A stretch of DNA of 64,000 nt, taken from the NCBI GenBank assembly GCA_002633005.1, contig NMRA01000058.1, positions 844,511 through 908,510 of the forward strand. Direction: 5' to 3'. This document shows, one piece after another, positions 24,060 to 35,400 of the stretch (within the stretch, counting starts at the first letter, position 1; each line of letters starts with the position of its first letter). The notes beneath the pieces were generated by a model. The model saw nothing but the letters and a program-made list of their open reading frames with translations, was not told the DNA's origin and searched no databases. This DNA is from Phoronis australis (taxonomy: Eukaryota > Phoronida > Phoronidae). The position numbers and the translations under genes are program-made.

Positions 24060-24620
24060 CATACAACATCACAACTAGGGGACGCCACAGTTGTCAGACT
24101 TGACAGAAAATGAATGTCAACAATAGTTTCCTCATCAGGAACACAACTGCTGCGACTGATAATGACCCCTTGAGCTATTTGACAGATAAAGAGGCAAATA
24201 TCAAAAAACAACGAACTCAAAAAAAACAAAAACAACAGCCACTAGGTGGCTCAGAATATGTTAAATCTGTCCGAAAATGGAAAGACATTGATGTCTCCTC
24301 AACAGAAATTAATTTGCCAAATTTCACAAAAATTCGCCCTCAATTATTAGTTGAATTGGACTGAAACTCATCATCTGTTACCATCTCCATAGGAACATAT
24401 CCTCCAAAGGGTTAAGGAGATACAGCCGCGGACACAAAGACAAAATTGTTACTAGGGGGTGCCAGAGTAGTCGAAATCATTCAAAAAACCAAAATCTGCT
24501 AGGATTTTTCATCACAGCTGCTAATTTTCATGATGCTTTGAGAGCAATTGGGTAGACAGAGAGGCGGACGTCAAACATGTACTGAAAAAATGTTTAATGG
24601 CCACCAGGTGCCAAATAATG
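24060..24620. repeat. Degenerate copies of the CACCTAGTGGC-type repeat
   Basis: Variants ACTAGGGGACGCCA (about 24075), CCACTAGGTGGC (about 24240), ACTAGGGGGTGCCA (about 24453) and GCCACCAGGTGCCA (about 24601) recur at irregular 150-210 bp spacing. They belong with the better-ordered array at 31990-32750, here in the opposite orientation. Confidence 0.5.
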
Positions 24621-27229
24621 CGACAAATGAGAAGGCGTCATCATCACCTTAATAGAAACCTATTGCTAACTTTCTTGAAAATCCATCAAGTACCCCAAAG
24701 ATACAGAGGCAAACGTAAAAAAGTAAAATTGGCACTGGCAGACAGAACTGTAGTAGGATCAGTTCGAAACTCGCCATGGGTTGTCGTCAGGTTCATAGGA
24801 ACACATCTGCCATACGTCACACTATGATCTTGCAATGGTTTCGGAGACACAACAGTGGACACCAGACGTCCAGAGATGACAGAAATATGCACCCAAGCAG
24901 TAGAATAACTGCTCGCTTAATAAGCAACAGCTCTTTGGCCAATGACTACAGATGCTAGGCTCACACACCAGCAGTCAGGGTTTGACGTCAACTGCCAGGC
25001 AGAATGATGTACTTTTCTCCACACTAAACAGGGACATCAAGCCTAGGTGCAAAGTTGCATACTCTTTTGGAACGATGTGTTCGTGAAAAAGTGACACAAA
25101 TGAATATCATTAAAACTACTCTTACAAAAATTGCTGTCATTCTGTTGCTAATTTTGTGGAGCAATATCTTTCAGCCGCTTTCAACACCTTGAAACAGAGT
25201 GCCACCTATTGGCCGACTTCTTTTTCTGACAATTCCTTAATCAATAGTTTCTTCTATGAGGTTGTACAGATCACAACCAACTACAGCAAAGGATTTTATT
25301 TCGGATCATCAGCAATTTCTGAGCAAAATATGCTTCCACAAAGTTGTCGCCGTCTCTAGGAAAGATGACGTAAAACATTGACGCATGCGTGTCACAAGCG
25401 CACTGTTTTGAATTTGACAGTCTTTCTTTGTTTCAAAAGCTGGAAAATGATGCGATAAAAAATGTTTATTGCTAAATGTTAATTTAAGTATCGTGATGAG
25501 GTGATGAACAGAGTTGCGGAATTTTGATGTCCATAGAAATTGTACTGCAGTGGGATGCCAATTTCTATACAGCTAGCTGGCCCGCTAAGGGTCATCCAGC
25601 AGTTCAGCCATCTGCATTGACACAATTACAACCAACTAAGAACATTGGTACACAGAATAATACAAGTGACTACATGGTATGTATGGAAGCACTAGATTGG
25701 ATATAAACACCTTGACATCAATGCAATAATCATTCTGATATCTTTTGGTCTTAAATATGCCAATTTTAGGTAATCTGACCTGACCAAAAAGTTGTGACCT
25801 TGGCCTTTAAGAAAACATGGCTGCCAACCAGCGATTTTCAACAAGTGGACAAGTAAATTACAATGCTGCTCTCCATGCTTAAGCATCGGTAGCAGCTAAA
25901 GTATGAGAAATGTCGAGCGGAAATAGCTACATCTTAAAGTGAACATTAGTGTTCATCACAAGAGACAGGTGTATTTCTTGAAGACTGTTTTATTTTAAAG
26001 CTTTAATCAGAATTTCTGTCTGATTTAGGCAGGGTGTGCAGCTGCGGGATTCTTTCCCCAGGCAGTAAAAACATTTTTTCATTCCAGAACATTTGACCCT
26101 GTCGTAACATAATATACGGTAATCAGCAATTCTTTAAATTGAAAACTAAGGAACCATTAAAAAATACTGTCACTGTACACAAAGTATACAACGTATTTAC
26201 AAAAGTGACATCATAAATTTACATACTAAGGTAGAAAGCCAGCTAGCTGTATCGTCAACTTACAGGTAGCTGTGCTGAGCTCCGTTAGGCACCGAAACTT
26301 CACACAACCCAGGTAGCTCAGCTCATCACCTCGTTGTGAAACTTATACAGAGCTAATGACCTGCAGGGGTGCATGTAGAATCTTCGGGAATCACTAGCGA
26401 CACCCGCCTTGCTCGTTGCAGCCGTTTAAGTGAAAAAACAATCTAATAAACATCATGTTTGCGGAATTGTCCGCTTTTTTGTGAAAGTCTGTCATTCTTT
26501 TAAACACAATATACTCGTGACACGCAAACACGTCATTTCCTATTGAAATTTTATGATAACTGTCGGGAAATGACGACAACTTCATAGCAAATTGGGTTAG
26601 CTGGAATTAAAATACTAAAAAACTTGGAACGAAATGAAACCAGTTCCGGAAGAGAACTACAGTTGAAGAATCTGGGAAATTGGCCAATAGGTGGAACAGT
26701 GGTGCCAGAGATGTTCCAAAAGAGCCCACTCCAATTTTAAAAGCAAAAAACAGTAGAACGCCAATTTTTCCAACATCAGTAAATAACTAAGTTTTCTCAA
26801 GGAAGTTTAATGACGTCATTAATTTTGGCGGAGATAGGTCCGAAGAAGTATATACGCAACGGAAGCCCGAGGGGGTGAAATTAAGCTGACAGACTGATGT
26901 CATCCAGGCGGTTGAGCCGATGGACTAATGTCACCAAGGCCAGTATGAAGCTGGCCACCCTCCCTCTGCGTCCGCAAAAAAACAGCCCCCGGGAAAAATA
27001 GAACACCTTGTATCTATATAGAGGGCCAGTGCACCACCTGGGACCAAGGCGGTGTCGAAACGGGTGCAACAAAGGTCTGTAGAGGTGCGGGGTAGACGGA
27101 GTTTGTGTGAACGATAGTAGACTAGTAACAAGACTAGATCTAATTTAATTGCAAGAGTAAAGGACCGTAGAACATTCCAAAAGGACAAAATTTATTCACA
27201 GTCAAGTCTCAACTCAGTAGCAAAATCCG
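24621..27229. other. Non-coding with weak similarity to the 680-2139 element interior
   Basis: A segment near 25225-25580 shares short ordered blocks with 1395-1920: the TTCCTTAA region, CTTCTATGAGGTTG-like, GCATGCGTGTCA-AAGCGCA-like, and ACAGCTAGCTGGCCCG against ACAGCTAGCTGACCCG. This suggests an old relative of that transposon. No gene recognised. Confidence 0.35.
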
Positions 27230-27310
27230 CCAATACCAGGACTTGAATCGGGCTTTCCCGCGGGATAACTATGCATCCTAACCATTGGGTTACCAAGCAA
27301 TTGTCGCTTG
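27230..27310 (-). ncRNA. tRNA-like sequence (degenerate or SINE head)
   Basis: The - strand has an A-box-like TGGTTAGGATGC and a B-box GATTCAAGTCC at tRNA-like spacing. T-stem and acceptor pairing fail, so it is a pseudogene or a tRNA-derived repeat, not a working tRNA. Confidence 0.35.
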
Positions 27311-27383
27311 GCAAGTGATTTTGAGAGGCTTTATACAGCTCGTCACGGGATGCCATGGGTCACAATACTCCTCTCCCTTCAAG

Positions 27384-28217
27384 CTAGACAGTGACTACCA
27401 TCTCTAGTTGAACAACAGACAGTGAAACTCCTATAGGCACTTCATATGGCGGAAGCTTTTAGGCGAATTATGATTAAAAAGTCACGTTGATATAAGTACC
27501 TTTTGTGCATAGAGGGACACCTTAGGCCGCAGTTGATGTCTTTAATTCCTTACAACTTCAACAAATACTCCCACCATCAAACTTTTCCTTTAAGCAGTAC
27601 TTCGTTCAGTTCCGGTAACTGGACATTTTTAACAATGCGCACGGCAAGTGGTATGCCGTCATATCCTCTAGCGTGCGCTGTGTAAAAATGGCCAGTTTCC
27701 AATTTTGGAAACTGAACAAAGGACTGCTCAAAGAAAAAGTTTGATAACTGTAGTATTTGTTTGAGTTGGAAGGAATTAAAGACTTCAACTGCCTCCTAAG
27801 GTATCCCTCTATACGCGAAATGTACTTTTAACAACGTGACTTTTTAATCGCATAGAGGGACAACATAAGAGGCCTTCAATGTTTTTAATTTCTCCAAAGT
27901 CGATGAAATACCCCAGTTATCAAACTTTTTCTTCGAACAGTCCCTCGTTCAGTTTCCAAAATCGGCAACTCAGTTTTTAACACTGCGCACGGCAGGTGGC
28001 TTGCGCAGTGTTGAAAATAGCGAGTTCCCGATTTTGGGAACTGAATTGTTCGAGTTGGAAGAAATTAAAAACCGGCCTCCTAAGGTGTCCCTCTATGCGC
28101 AAAAGGTATTTATAAGAACATGACTTTGATGTTTTTGTCAGTGTGAGGCATAATTCGCCGCTATAGGAGCTTCACCGTCTCTACTGGGGAGAGCTAGAGA
28201 CGATGGTCATTGTCTAG
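27384..28217. mobile_element. Multi-hairpin fold-back element
   Basis: Ends are imperfect inverted repeats (CTAGACAGTGACTACCATCT against CTAGACAATGACCATCGTCT reversed). Inside, one arm module (CATAGAGGGACACCTTAG, then TTTAATTCCTT, then a stretch ending in CAGTTCC..GGAAC and GCGCACGGCA) occurs four times in alternating orientation. It forms hairpins at about 27505-27840 and 27850-28110. There is no coding content. The same module builds the elements at 28842-31650. Confidence 0.6.
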
Positions 28218-28675
28218 TATATCTGGTGACCTGACATTTCACATTAAAATTTCTTATTCCGACAATTTGAAGAACGCCACTTGATTGCACGCTAAAATAG
28301 GACACTAACTTTACCCCAGCTTTTCACAATTTTAATACCTCACGAGAAGCACTCCAACCAGGTGATTATGGAAATCTTTGAGCCAATTTTCGTTAGAAGA
28401 TATGTTTAATTTTTGTTGTTGAATCATTAGTGAAATTAAGCAACAACTCATAGAAACTATGCAAAATTTATTCAGAATAAAATACAGTTCCCTTTTAAAT
28501 CGAGTTTTCCCCATGAGAGAGTTGAATGTCCATTTACCGTTCAGCAAAGAGACAAATGCTGCTTGTCAAGTGATTTACACGACCCTAAGGCATGTAGCAT
28601 ATTTTTAATATCAGGATGTGTCGCCGCCTCCTAATTAAATTGAGATGAATTAATGACCCACCTAGTTGTGGCAAT
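28218..28675. other. Non-coding, nothing recognised
   Basis: Unique-looking spacer between two repeat elements. Confidence 0.35.
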
Positions 28676-28785
28676 AGTCGGATATAATGGACCCTGATTT
28701 AGAAAACCAGTTTTATCCACTAAATAACGGGGCTGTTATTTAGTGATTGCCTGGTTCTCTATGTCAGGGTCCATTATATCCGACT
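28676..28785. repeat. 110-bp hairpin MITE
   Basis: Near-complete inverted repeat: AGTCGGATATAATGGACCCT on the left is matched in reverse on the right. Inner boxes are AGAAAACCAG and ACTAAATAACG. Relatives at 38144-38243 and 45959-46055 share GAGAACCAGTTTT and ACTAAATAACG. Confidence 0.75.
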
Positions 28786-28841
28786 TGTGCCCTTAGTTGT
28801 CTTCATACAGACGTAGGCTACAGACCACAGTTTGAGTTGAC

Positions 28842-29793
28842 ATAGGCAATGACCATCGCCTACGTTGGCCCGACCAGAGGCGATGCAGCTCCTATAGGCG
28901 CTCCATACGCCGGAAGCTTTTCAGCGAATTATGCTTCGCACTGGCTTAAGCATGAAAGTCACGTTGTTATAAATACCTTTTGCGTATTGAGGGACACCTT
29001 AGGAGGTTGTCGGTGTGTTTAATTCCTTCCAACTCGAACAAATACTTCCGTTATCGAACTTTTTGTTCGAGCAGTCACTTATTCAGTTCCCAAAATCGTG
29101 AATTCACCATTTTTATACTGCGCACGCTCCAATTTTTACTGCGCTCGCTATGTGATGTGACATCATGACCTCAATCTTTAAATAGGCCAAAGGTGAGCCA
29201 TTGCGGTCTTATCAGTCAAATGTTCGTTTCCAAAATGCCTCCACTTATACTTGTCTTTAATTGGCGTTACTTGAAACTGATTGTATTTCAATGAATTGTT
29301 GTTTGTATTTGATAAAAATAAATGCTGTTAATATGACATTTAACTTTGTGCACATATTTGACATTTTAATATTTAACAACACGGCAAATGTACGGCTGGT
29401 TCCCGGCAGCACGTACGCACAGGGCAGGGACTTCAGCTTTCTCGTTCGCCGGTAGGGATCGCAACTTCTGACCTTCGGCCTGGTAAAAAGAATGAGGTCA
29501 TATCTCTTGGCGTGCGCTGAGTTAAAATGGTGAGTTCACGATTTTGAGAACTGAAATAGGGACTGCTCGAAAAAAAAGTTTGATAACGGGAGTATTTGTT
29601 CGAGTTGGAAGGAATTAAACACATCCACAACCTCCCAAGGTGTTCCTCTATGCGCAAAAGGTATTTATAACAACGTGACTTTGATGTTTTAGTCGATGCG
29701 AGGCATAATTCGCCGAAAAGCTTCCGGGGTATGGAGCGCCTATAGGAGCTGTATCGCCTCTGGTCGGGCCAACAGAAGCGATGGTCATTGCCC
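28842..29793. mobile_element. Fold-back TIR element, copy A
   Basis: Inverted arms of about 280 bp start with GGCAATGACCATCGCCT and run through GTTGGCCCGACC, CTATAGGCGCTCCATAC, GGAAGCTTTTC, AATTATGC, AAAGTCACGTTGTTATAAAT and the GAGGGACACCTTAGGAGG module. A unique core lies at about 29160-29510. Small frames inside (29261-29455) have no recognisable domain. Confidence 0.65.
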
Positions 29794-30604
29794 AGAGTAG
29801 GCAATGACCATCGCCTCTGTTGGCCCGAAGCAGAGGCGATGTAGAGGCTATAGGCGCTCTGTACGCCGGAAGCTTTTCGGCGAATTTTGCCTCGCACCGA
29901 CTAAACCATCAAAGTCACGTTGTTATAAATACCTTTTGCGCATAGAGGAACACCTTAGGAGGTTGTCGATGTGTTTAATTCCTTCCAACTCAAACAAATA
30001 CTCCCGTTATCAAACTTTTTTTTCGAGCAGTCCCTATTTCAGTTCTCAAAATCGTGAACTCACCATTTTAACTCAGCGCACGCCAAGAGATATGACCTCA
30101 TTCTTTTTACCAGGCCGAAGGTCAGAAGTTGCGATCCCTACCGGCGAACGAGAAAGCTGAAGTCCCTGCCCTGTGCGTACGTGCTGCCGGGAACCAGCCG
30201 TACATTTGCCGTGTTGTTAAATATTAAAATGTCAAATATGTGCACAAAGTTAAATGTCATATTAACAGCATTTATTTTTATCAAATACAAACAACAATTC
30301 ATTGAAATACAATCAGTTTCAAGTAACGCCAATTAAAGACAAGTATAAGTGGAGGCATTTTGGAAACGAACATTTGACTGATAAGACCGCAATGGCTCAC
30401 CTTTGGCCTATTTAAAGATTGAGGTCATGATGTCACATCACATAGCGAGCGCAGTAAAAATTGGAGCGTGCGCAGTATAAAAATGGTGAATTCACGATTT
30501 TGGGAACTGAATAAGTGACTGCTCGAACAAAAAGTTCGATAACGGAAGTATTTGTTCGAGTTGGAAGGAATTAAACACACCGACAACCTCCTAAGGTGTC
30601 CCTC
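28989..30604. repeat. 1.6-kb near-perfect palindrome
   Basis: Coordinates pair so that each two positions sum to 59593; the axis is at 29796-29797. Arms are about 807 bp with few mismatches, mostly near the centre (for example 29619-29640). The structure is two copies of the fold-back element placed tail to tail, separated by CAGAGTA. The outer right side ends at the N at 30605. Confidence 0.85.
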
Positions 30605-30621
30605 NTGGTCATTGCCTATGC
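29800..30621. mobile_element. Fold-back TIR element, copy B (inverted, interrupted by contig gap)
   Basis: Reverse complement of copy A from its terminus GGCAATGACCATCGCC up to the N at 30605. After the N the sequence resumes with TGGTCATTGCC, the distal terminus. About 120-150 bp of the outer arm is therefore missing from the assembly. Confidence 0.65.
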
Positions 30622-31146
30622 CCAGAGTTGACACTGGCAGGGAAGTCAGAAATTCAGAAACGTGGAATAACTTGGAAATAAACAGGTCTTAATCTCCTTT
30701 GACAACGCCTAGATAAACATTGTGCAACAATAGGTCACAGCAAATCAAATATGATAACCAAGATAACCTCAAAAAATAAAGTAGCCTAACGCCCTAAGTT
30801 CAAGCAACTTCTGACGGCATGCATCTTGATCTTGAGAGGAGAGGACTCGCATCTTCTTTTGTAAATCAGCAGCAACCGGAAATGACACACTTCACATGCG
30901 CGTTTCGGTTGCGTGTCTGTTCGTCCACGCGGTGTTGGAAAGGGAAGCTTCATATTCGGCTAAAATGTATTCCACGAAGTCAGCTGCTACCAAATTAATA
31001 CAGTTTTCCAAGGTTTGTCGCTTCTATCTGCCTATTTTAAAAAACAATCTAAGCCATGTGCAGTATTTGCAGATTCACCACACACCTGTTCACCTTCAAA
31101 TCGAAAGCTGACAGCTCGGCTGCGAACGTACCTGTCCTGGGACTGG
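30622..31146. other. Non-coding between element copies
   Basis: No gene or repeat assigned. Confidence 0.3.
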
Positions 31147-31222
31147 GTAGGCAATGACCATCGCCTCTGTTGGCCCGAAGCAGAGGCGATGTAGAGGCTA
31201 TAGGCGCTCTGTACGCCGGAAG
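31147..31222. mobile_element. Fold-back element terminus, copy C (cut by contig gap)
   Basis: Identical to the start of copy B (29799-29875), stopping at the N at 31223. Confidence 0.75.
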
Positions 31223-31335
31223 NCAAGTTGTCTCCTTAGCAAGAACTGTGCCTGAGGCAATGTTCATCCTCACGTTTGCACTGGTTCAACACGCTCATTT
31301 CAAAATTTCAATAGTCTGGCCTCAACGACAACATA

Positions 31336-31650
31336 GTCAGTAACCATCGTCTCTATCCAACCAAAGTAGTGTTGATGAAGCTCCTATAGGAGTTCCATAC
31401 ACAGGAAGCTTTTCAGCGAATTATGCCTCACACTTACTAAAACATCAAAGTCACGTTGTTATAAATACCTTTTGTGCATAGAGCGAGACTAGTCGATGTA
31501 TTTAATTCCTTGCAACTCAAACAAACACACCCAAGCTTTTTCTCCGAGCAGTCCCTAGTTCAGTTCCCAAAATCGGGAACTCACCATTTTATCATCCTGC
31601 ACGGACTAGTAATGCGAGTAAAAGCTACTTTGGTCTCGTACCTTATATAG
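31336..31650. mobile_element. Fold-back element arm, diverged copy D
   Basis: Contains AGTAACCATCGTCTCT, CTCCTATAGGAGTTCCATAC, GGAAGCTTTTCAGCGAATTA, AAAGTCACGTTGTTATAAAT and a shortened CATAGAG-CTAG module, then CAGTTCCCAAAATCGGGAAC. Only one arm is evident. Confidence 0.55.
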
Positions 31651-31721
31651 ACCGATCCCTCGGTAATTCTCGTGTGATCTAAGTAAGCTTTCATGCATCT
31701 TATGTCTACCGGAAGCGTGGT

Positions 31722-31950
31722 TTGAATAGTATTATCTGCAGAGAACCTAATAAGGAGTTATTGTACATAAAAGAGTCATTGGCTATTCAGAACCAGCATG
31801 CCAGTAAGGAATTCCATATAGGACTCGCACAGAGACGCCTCTGTGACAGGTTGAAAGAACATCACACCTTAGAGAAAAGTAACATATATAGGCATACTAT
31901 TAGCTGCAATCACCAAGCCAACTCTGTTAGTGTTTGCAGGGAGTTACTGT
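31722..31950 (+). pseudogene. Possible GIY-YIG fragment of a Penelope-like element
   Basis: The frame contains ELLYIKESLAIQ and then FHIGLAQRRLCDRLKEH and SNIYRH. H-I-G followed by a basic R-R-L-x-x-R-L-x-E-H segment resembles the PLE nuclease. The E-x-L-x-I-K-E piece normally follows rather than precedes it, so order is scrambled or the match is partly chance. Confidence 0.3.
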
Positions 31951-31989
31951 ACATCCGGTTTTTAATCTTATTGTGGCCAAAAACTGATT

Positions 31990-32750
31990 TAATCTCCTAG
32001 TGGTAGTTTTGTTTTTTTTGCGCCCATGGCTGTGTCTCCTAAACTGTTTGCAACATCTTTGCTAAATTAAGCAAGTGCATTTATATGATGTTGACAACGG
32101 ATGACAACAACGTTTGTACAAATCTGACTACCAGTGTGCCCCCTACTGGCAATTTTCATTTTTAGGCTTACCTCTATATCTTCAAAGGTCCTCCATGGAT
32201 TATCAGAAAGTTTGGAATATAGGCATCTACTAGTGAGTTGATACTATCCCTCCACTTTCGGATGGAATCGGGGTACTTTCCGCCACCTAGTGGCCATTTT
32301 TCCTGTTTTCGAGTCTTGTTTTTTGGGGTCCACCCTTCCATCAACCAAACCGTTCTAAGTATTATTTTGAAAATTGCCATCTATGTTCTCAGTGTGAAGA
32401 GGACGGTTGACGATAACGAATTCCACTACTGTGGTGCCTCCTAGTGGTGGTTTTGTTTTGTTTTGCACCTACAGCTGCATCTCCTAAACTGACTGCAGGA
32501 TCCTTATTAAATTTAGTAATTGTATTTATATGAAGCTAACAACAGATGATGTCTTTCTGTCGGATCCAATGAACGCTGTGCCCCATATTGGCAATTTTAT
32601 TTTTTTTCTGTTTTCCTTCGTTTCTCTGTAGTTCCTTGACAGATTTTTATGAAATTTAGTAAATAGCTTTCTATTACAGAAGCGATGGCATGTTTCCAGT
32701 TTCAGATGGATTTGAGGATTTTTCGCCATCTAGTGGCTATTTTTATGAAA
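31990..32750. repeat. Tandem array of about 147-bp units with a 3-unit higher-order period
   Basis: A CCTAGTGG-type box recurs at 31996, 32142, 32286, 32439, 32583 and 32729 (spacings 146, 144, 153, 144, 146). Units of the same type lie three apart: GTGGTTTTGTTTT with ATCTCCTAAACTG at 31996 and 32439; CTGGCAATTTT at 32142 and 32583; TAGTGGCCATTTTT at 32286 and 32729. The higher-order repeat is about 442 bp. Confidence 0.65.
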
Positions 32751-32988
32751 CAAATAAACAACCCTAGAAGCACTCCGTTTGTGGTGACTTCGTGGGTGCA
32801 TTTCAACGGTCTGCAATGCTCTTGTTATGATAGAAATTACATAAATCGAAAATGAAATTAAATTTACAGATCTGAAAGAGCTCTTTTGAGTTTTCATCTT
32901 GAACTTTGATATCAAGTAAAATTTGGACAGATTATTGATATGGTTGTTTTGTTATGAAAGTTTGTTCCTTTTTTGCTAAATTTTACTA

Positions 32989-35398
32989 CCGTAATCGTTC
33001 GGGTTAACGCCCTGGGCGGTTAAATTGGCGAATCCAAAAAATCGGGGGAGGGCGGTTAACCGAGCAGTGGGCGGTTAAATCGAAAATCCACCTAAAGTAG
33101 GGGATGGGCGGTTAACCGAACATGGGCGCTTATTACGACAGACAACTGCCCTGGGCGGTTAATCTTACCTGGCGATCTAAATCTTGACACGACAATCATA
33201 CTCGGAACGCATAGCCTTTTTCAAAGAGCTTTATCGTCACGTCGCCAAATGACTGTGAAAACGTCATAACAGCGGATGATCCCAACCAAGGTTCTCTTGC
33301 CCTCAGATTAGTCATTCACTATTAAATTTACAAAATTGCTGAGTAATAGCCCCGTGCCGTCCTGCGGTGCGCAGACGACCAGTGACCACGCAGCCTCCAC
33401 TAGAATTAAACTGTTTCAAGATATGACTCTGCTTAAGTGCACGCGTGCAAGCTTCACGTGTTGCAGAGGTCAGACATCAAATTTATGGTTGCAGTCTCGT
33501 ACTATATGTAGCTGTCAAGTTCTGAGTCAGAGAGCAGTTTTAAAATTGGTTGTAATAAAAGTTTGAAAAACTTAACTTGTTTTTTGTGTTTGGGATGTTA
33601 TAGTCGACACTCCGTGACTCAATGACATTTTCAGCGTATGGTTCTGCGGCTAGTTATCTTATCTCGACAGCCCGGCATTGCTCTCTTGCCATTGCGCCAA
33701 ACATGCTATGCAAAGAAGTAAGACAAGGATCGGGGGTGGTCGAGCCAGTCGTCGATCAAGAATAAAATTTCAAGCAACTGCATAAATATGTTACAAAATG
33801 TCAGAAAACAGCATTGTTTCAATTCGTTATTCTAAACGATCACCTTACCAAACTTCGTGGTGGAAAAACATTTATTTTTCATGCAAGATGTCCAGATTAT
33901 CCTATTTATATCACTTGTAATATCGCACTGCGGCACTGTTCGGTCCCGCTGTTATCGCGCAATGTCTCAGTCGGCTGACAATCGTGACTTGGAAATGCCG
34001 TCAAGTAATATAACGGCCTCTTTCAATATGCATCTCGTTTTTTATGGCCAAAGATAGTGGCGGTATTCAGCACGCGCGTAGGGCCTACGTGTGAGTCACC
34101 TGTCAATCACATGTTTGTGTCAAGGTAACATGCACTCCAAAGTGTGGGAACTTGCGCACATGCACCACTACAAATCAGTCACACATAGCGACAGTCCAAC
34201 GAAGTAACAAAAACGGACGTGACTATGTACTTTTAAGCTGTTGTTACGAAAGACCCAGTTCTTTATGATATTCCTCCGTTGCCAATGTTCCCCAAAACTG
34301 CGATGTCAAGTCTATTCCCATATTTCCCGGCTTGATGCTCCCTAAGCCCATCCCTGTAACTAGCCGCGTGAATCTCCTACCCACTATCGTCAAGCAGTCT
34401 ACGTCGTAGATATTTCAGACTCGAATGGTAAGAATTTTTGTTCAGGCTGAAAATGGCCAATGTATAAACAAAATTATTCTGGATGGCTAAAAAGGGGATG
34501 TGGAAACTATAATTCACACAGTCACGCTTACGTGGGGGCTGACGCAAGAAACAGTAAAGAACAGCCAGCGACATTAGTTAAATCTGCTAACCAGTTTGAC
34601 TGAGATGCAATAAGCGAAAAACAAAATTTGACTAACCGTTTTTTATTACTTCAGGATCATACACAAACATACATTATTGCCAACGTTTGAATTCAGAAAT
34701 CAACAGGCAGCAACGAAATCGGTAACCCAGTGAGGCACTTGTACTGTCCCTTCGGTCGCCCCACATCCTCTATAACCCGGCAGTTATGTTCATCAAATAT
34801 TGAGAATTTGACATCTTTCCGTGAGTTGCGAGATTTGTTGAAAATACGAGAGCTTCCCACCTTAATAGAATTTGGAGGGTTGGCAAAACCATGTCACATT
34901 TCTCTGGCCTGATTTTTTTGATCATATGTTTTATCTAATGCACTGCAGACGGAAACTCAGCGCGTCAGACAAAGTCGCTGAAAGCGGAGGTTTTGATGCC
35001 GGCGGCTTTCTTAAACTTTGCAAACAAGGGAAGAAAATAAAGTGACAAAAAATTTCAAGTATTATATTTTGAAGTGGGTTCATGACCCAAGACAATAACT
35101 CGTTACCTGAATTGTAATTCAGATTGCTAAACCACCGTCCCGGCGTCGTTGCACTCATTATGATCATCGATCTTTTTCTTAAAGTCGGGGAATCACGCAT
35201 TTCCTTAGCACTAGGCGGTAAATCTTCATTCTTTAAAAGTCGGGGATGGGCGCTTAACCGAGAGGTGGGCGCTTAACTGGAAAAATTCAAAAATCGCAGG
35301 GTGCGCTTAACAGAGCAGTGGGCGGTTAAATCGAAAATCCACTTAAAGTCGGGGATGGGCGGTTAACTGAGCATGGGCGTTAACCCGAACGATTACGG
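32989..35398. mobile_element. TA-flanked TIR element, 2.41 kb, with GGGCGGTTAA subterminal arrays
   Basis: Both ends read CCGTAATCGTTCGGGTTAAC inward and are flanked by TA (32987-32988, 35399-35400). Each subterminal region repeats the motif GGGCGGTTAA or GGGCGCTTAA five to seven times (33010-33165 and 35210-35390), interleaved with AAAATCCAC-TAAAGT. The 2 kb interior has no frame with a recognisable transposase domain. Tandem subterminal motifs are typical binding sites of DNA transposases. Confidence 0.75.
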
Positions 35399-35400
35399 TA

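Noticed and set aside
29433-30160. Two open frames of 154 and 118 codons with nearly the same peptide
   Set aside because: They are the same sequence in the two arms of the palindrome; no domain and no sign of selection.
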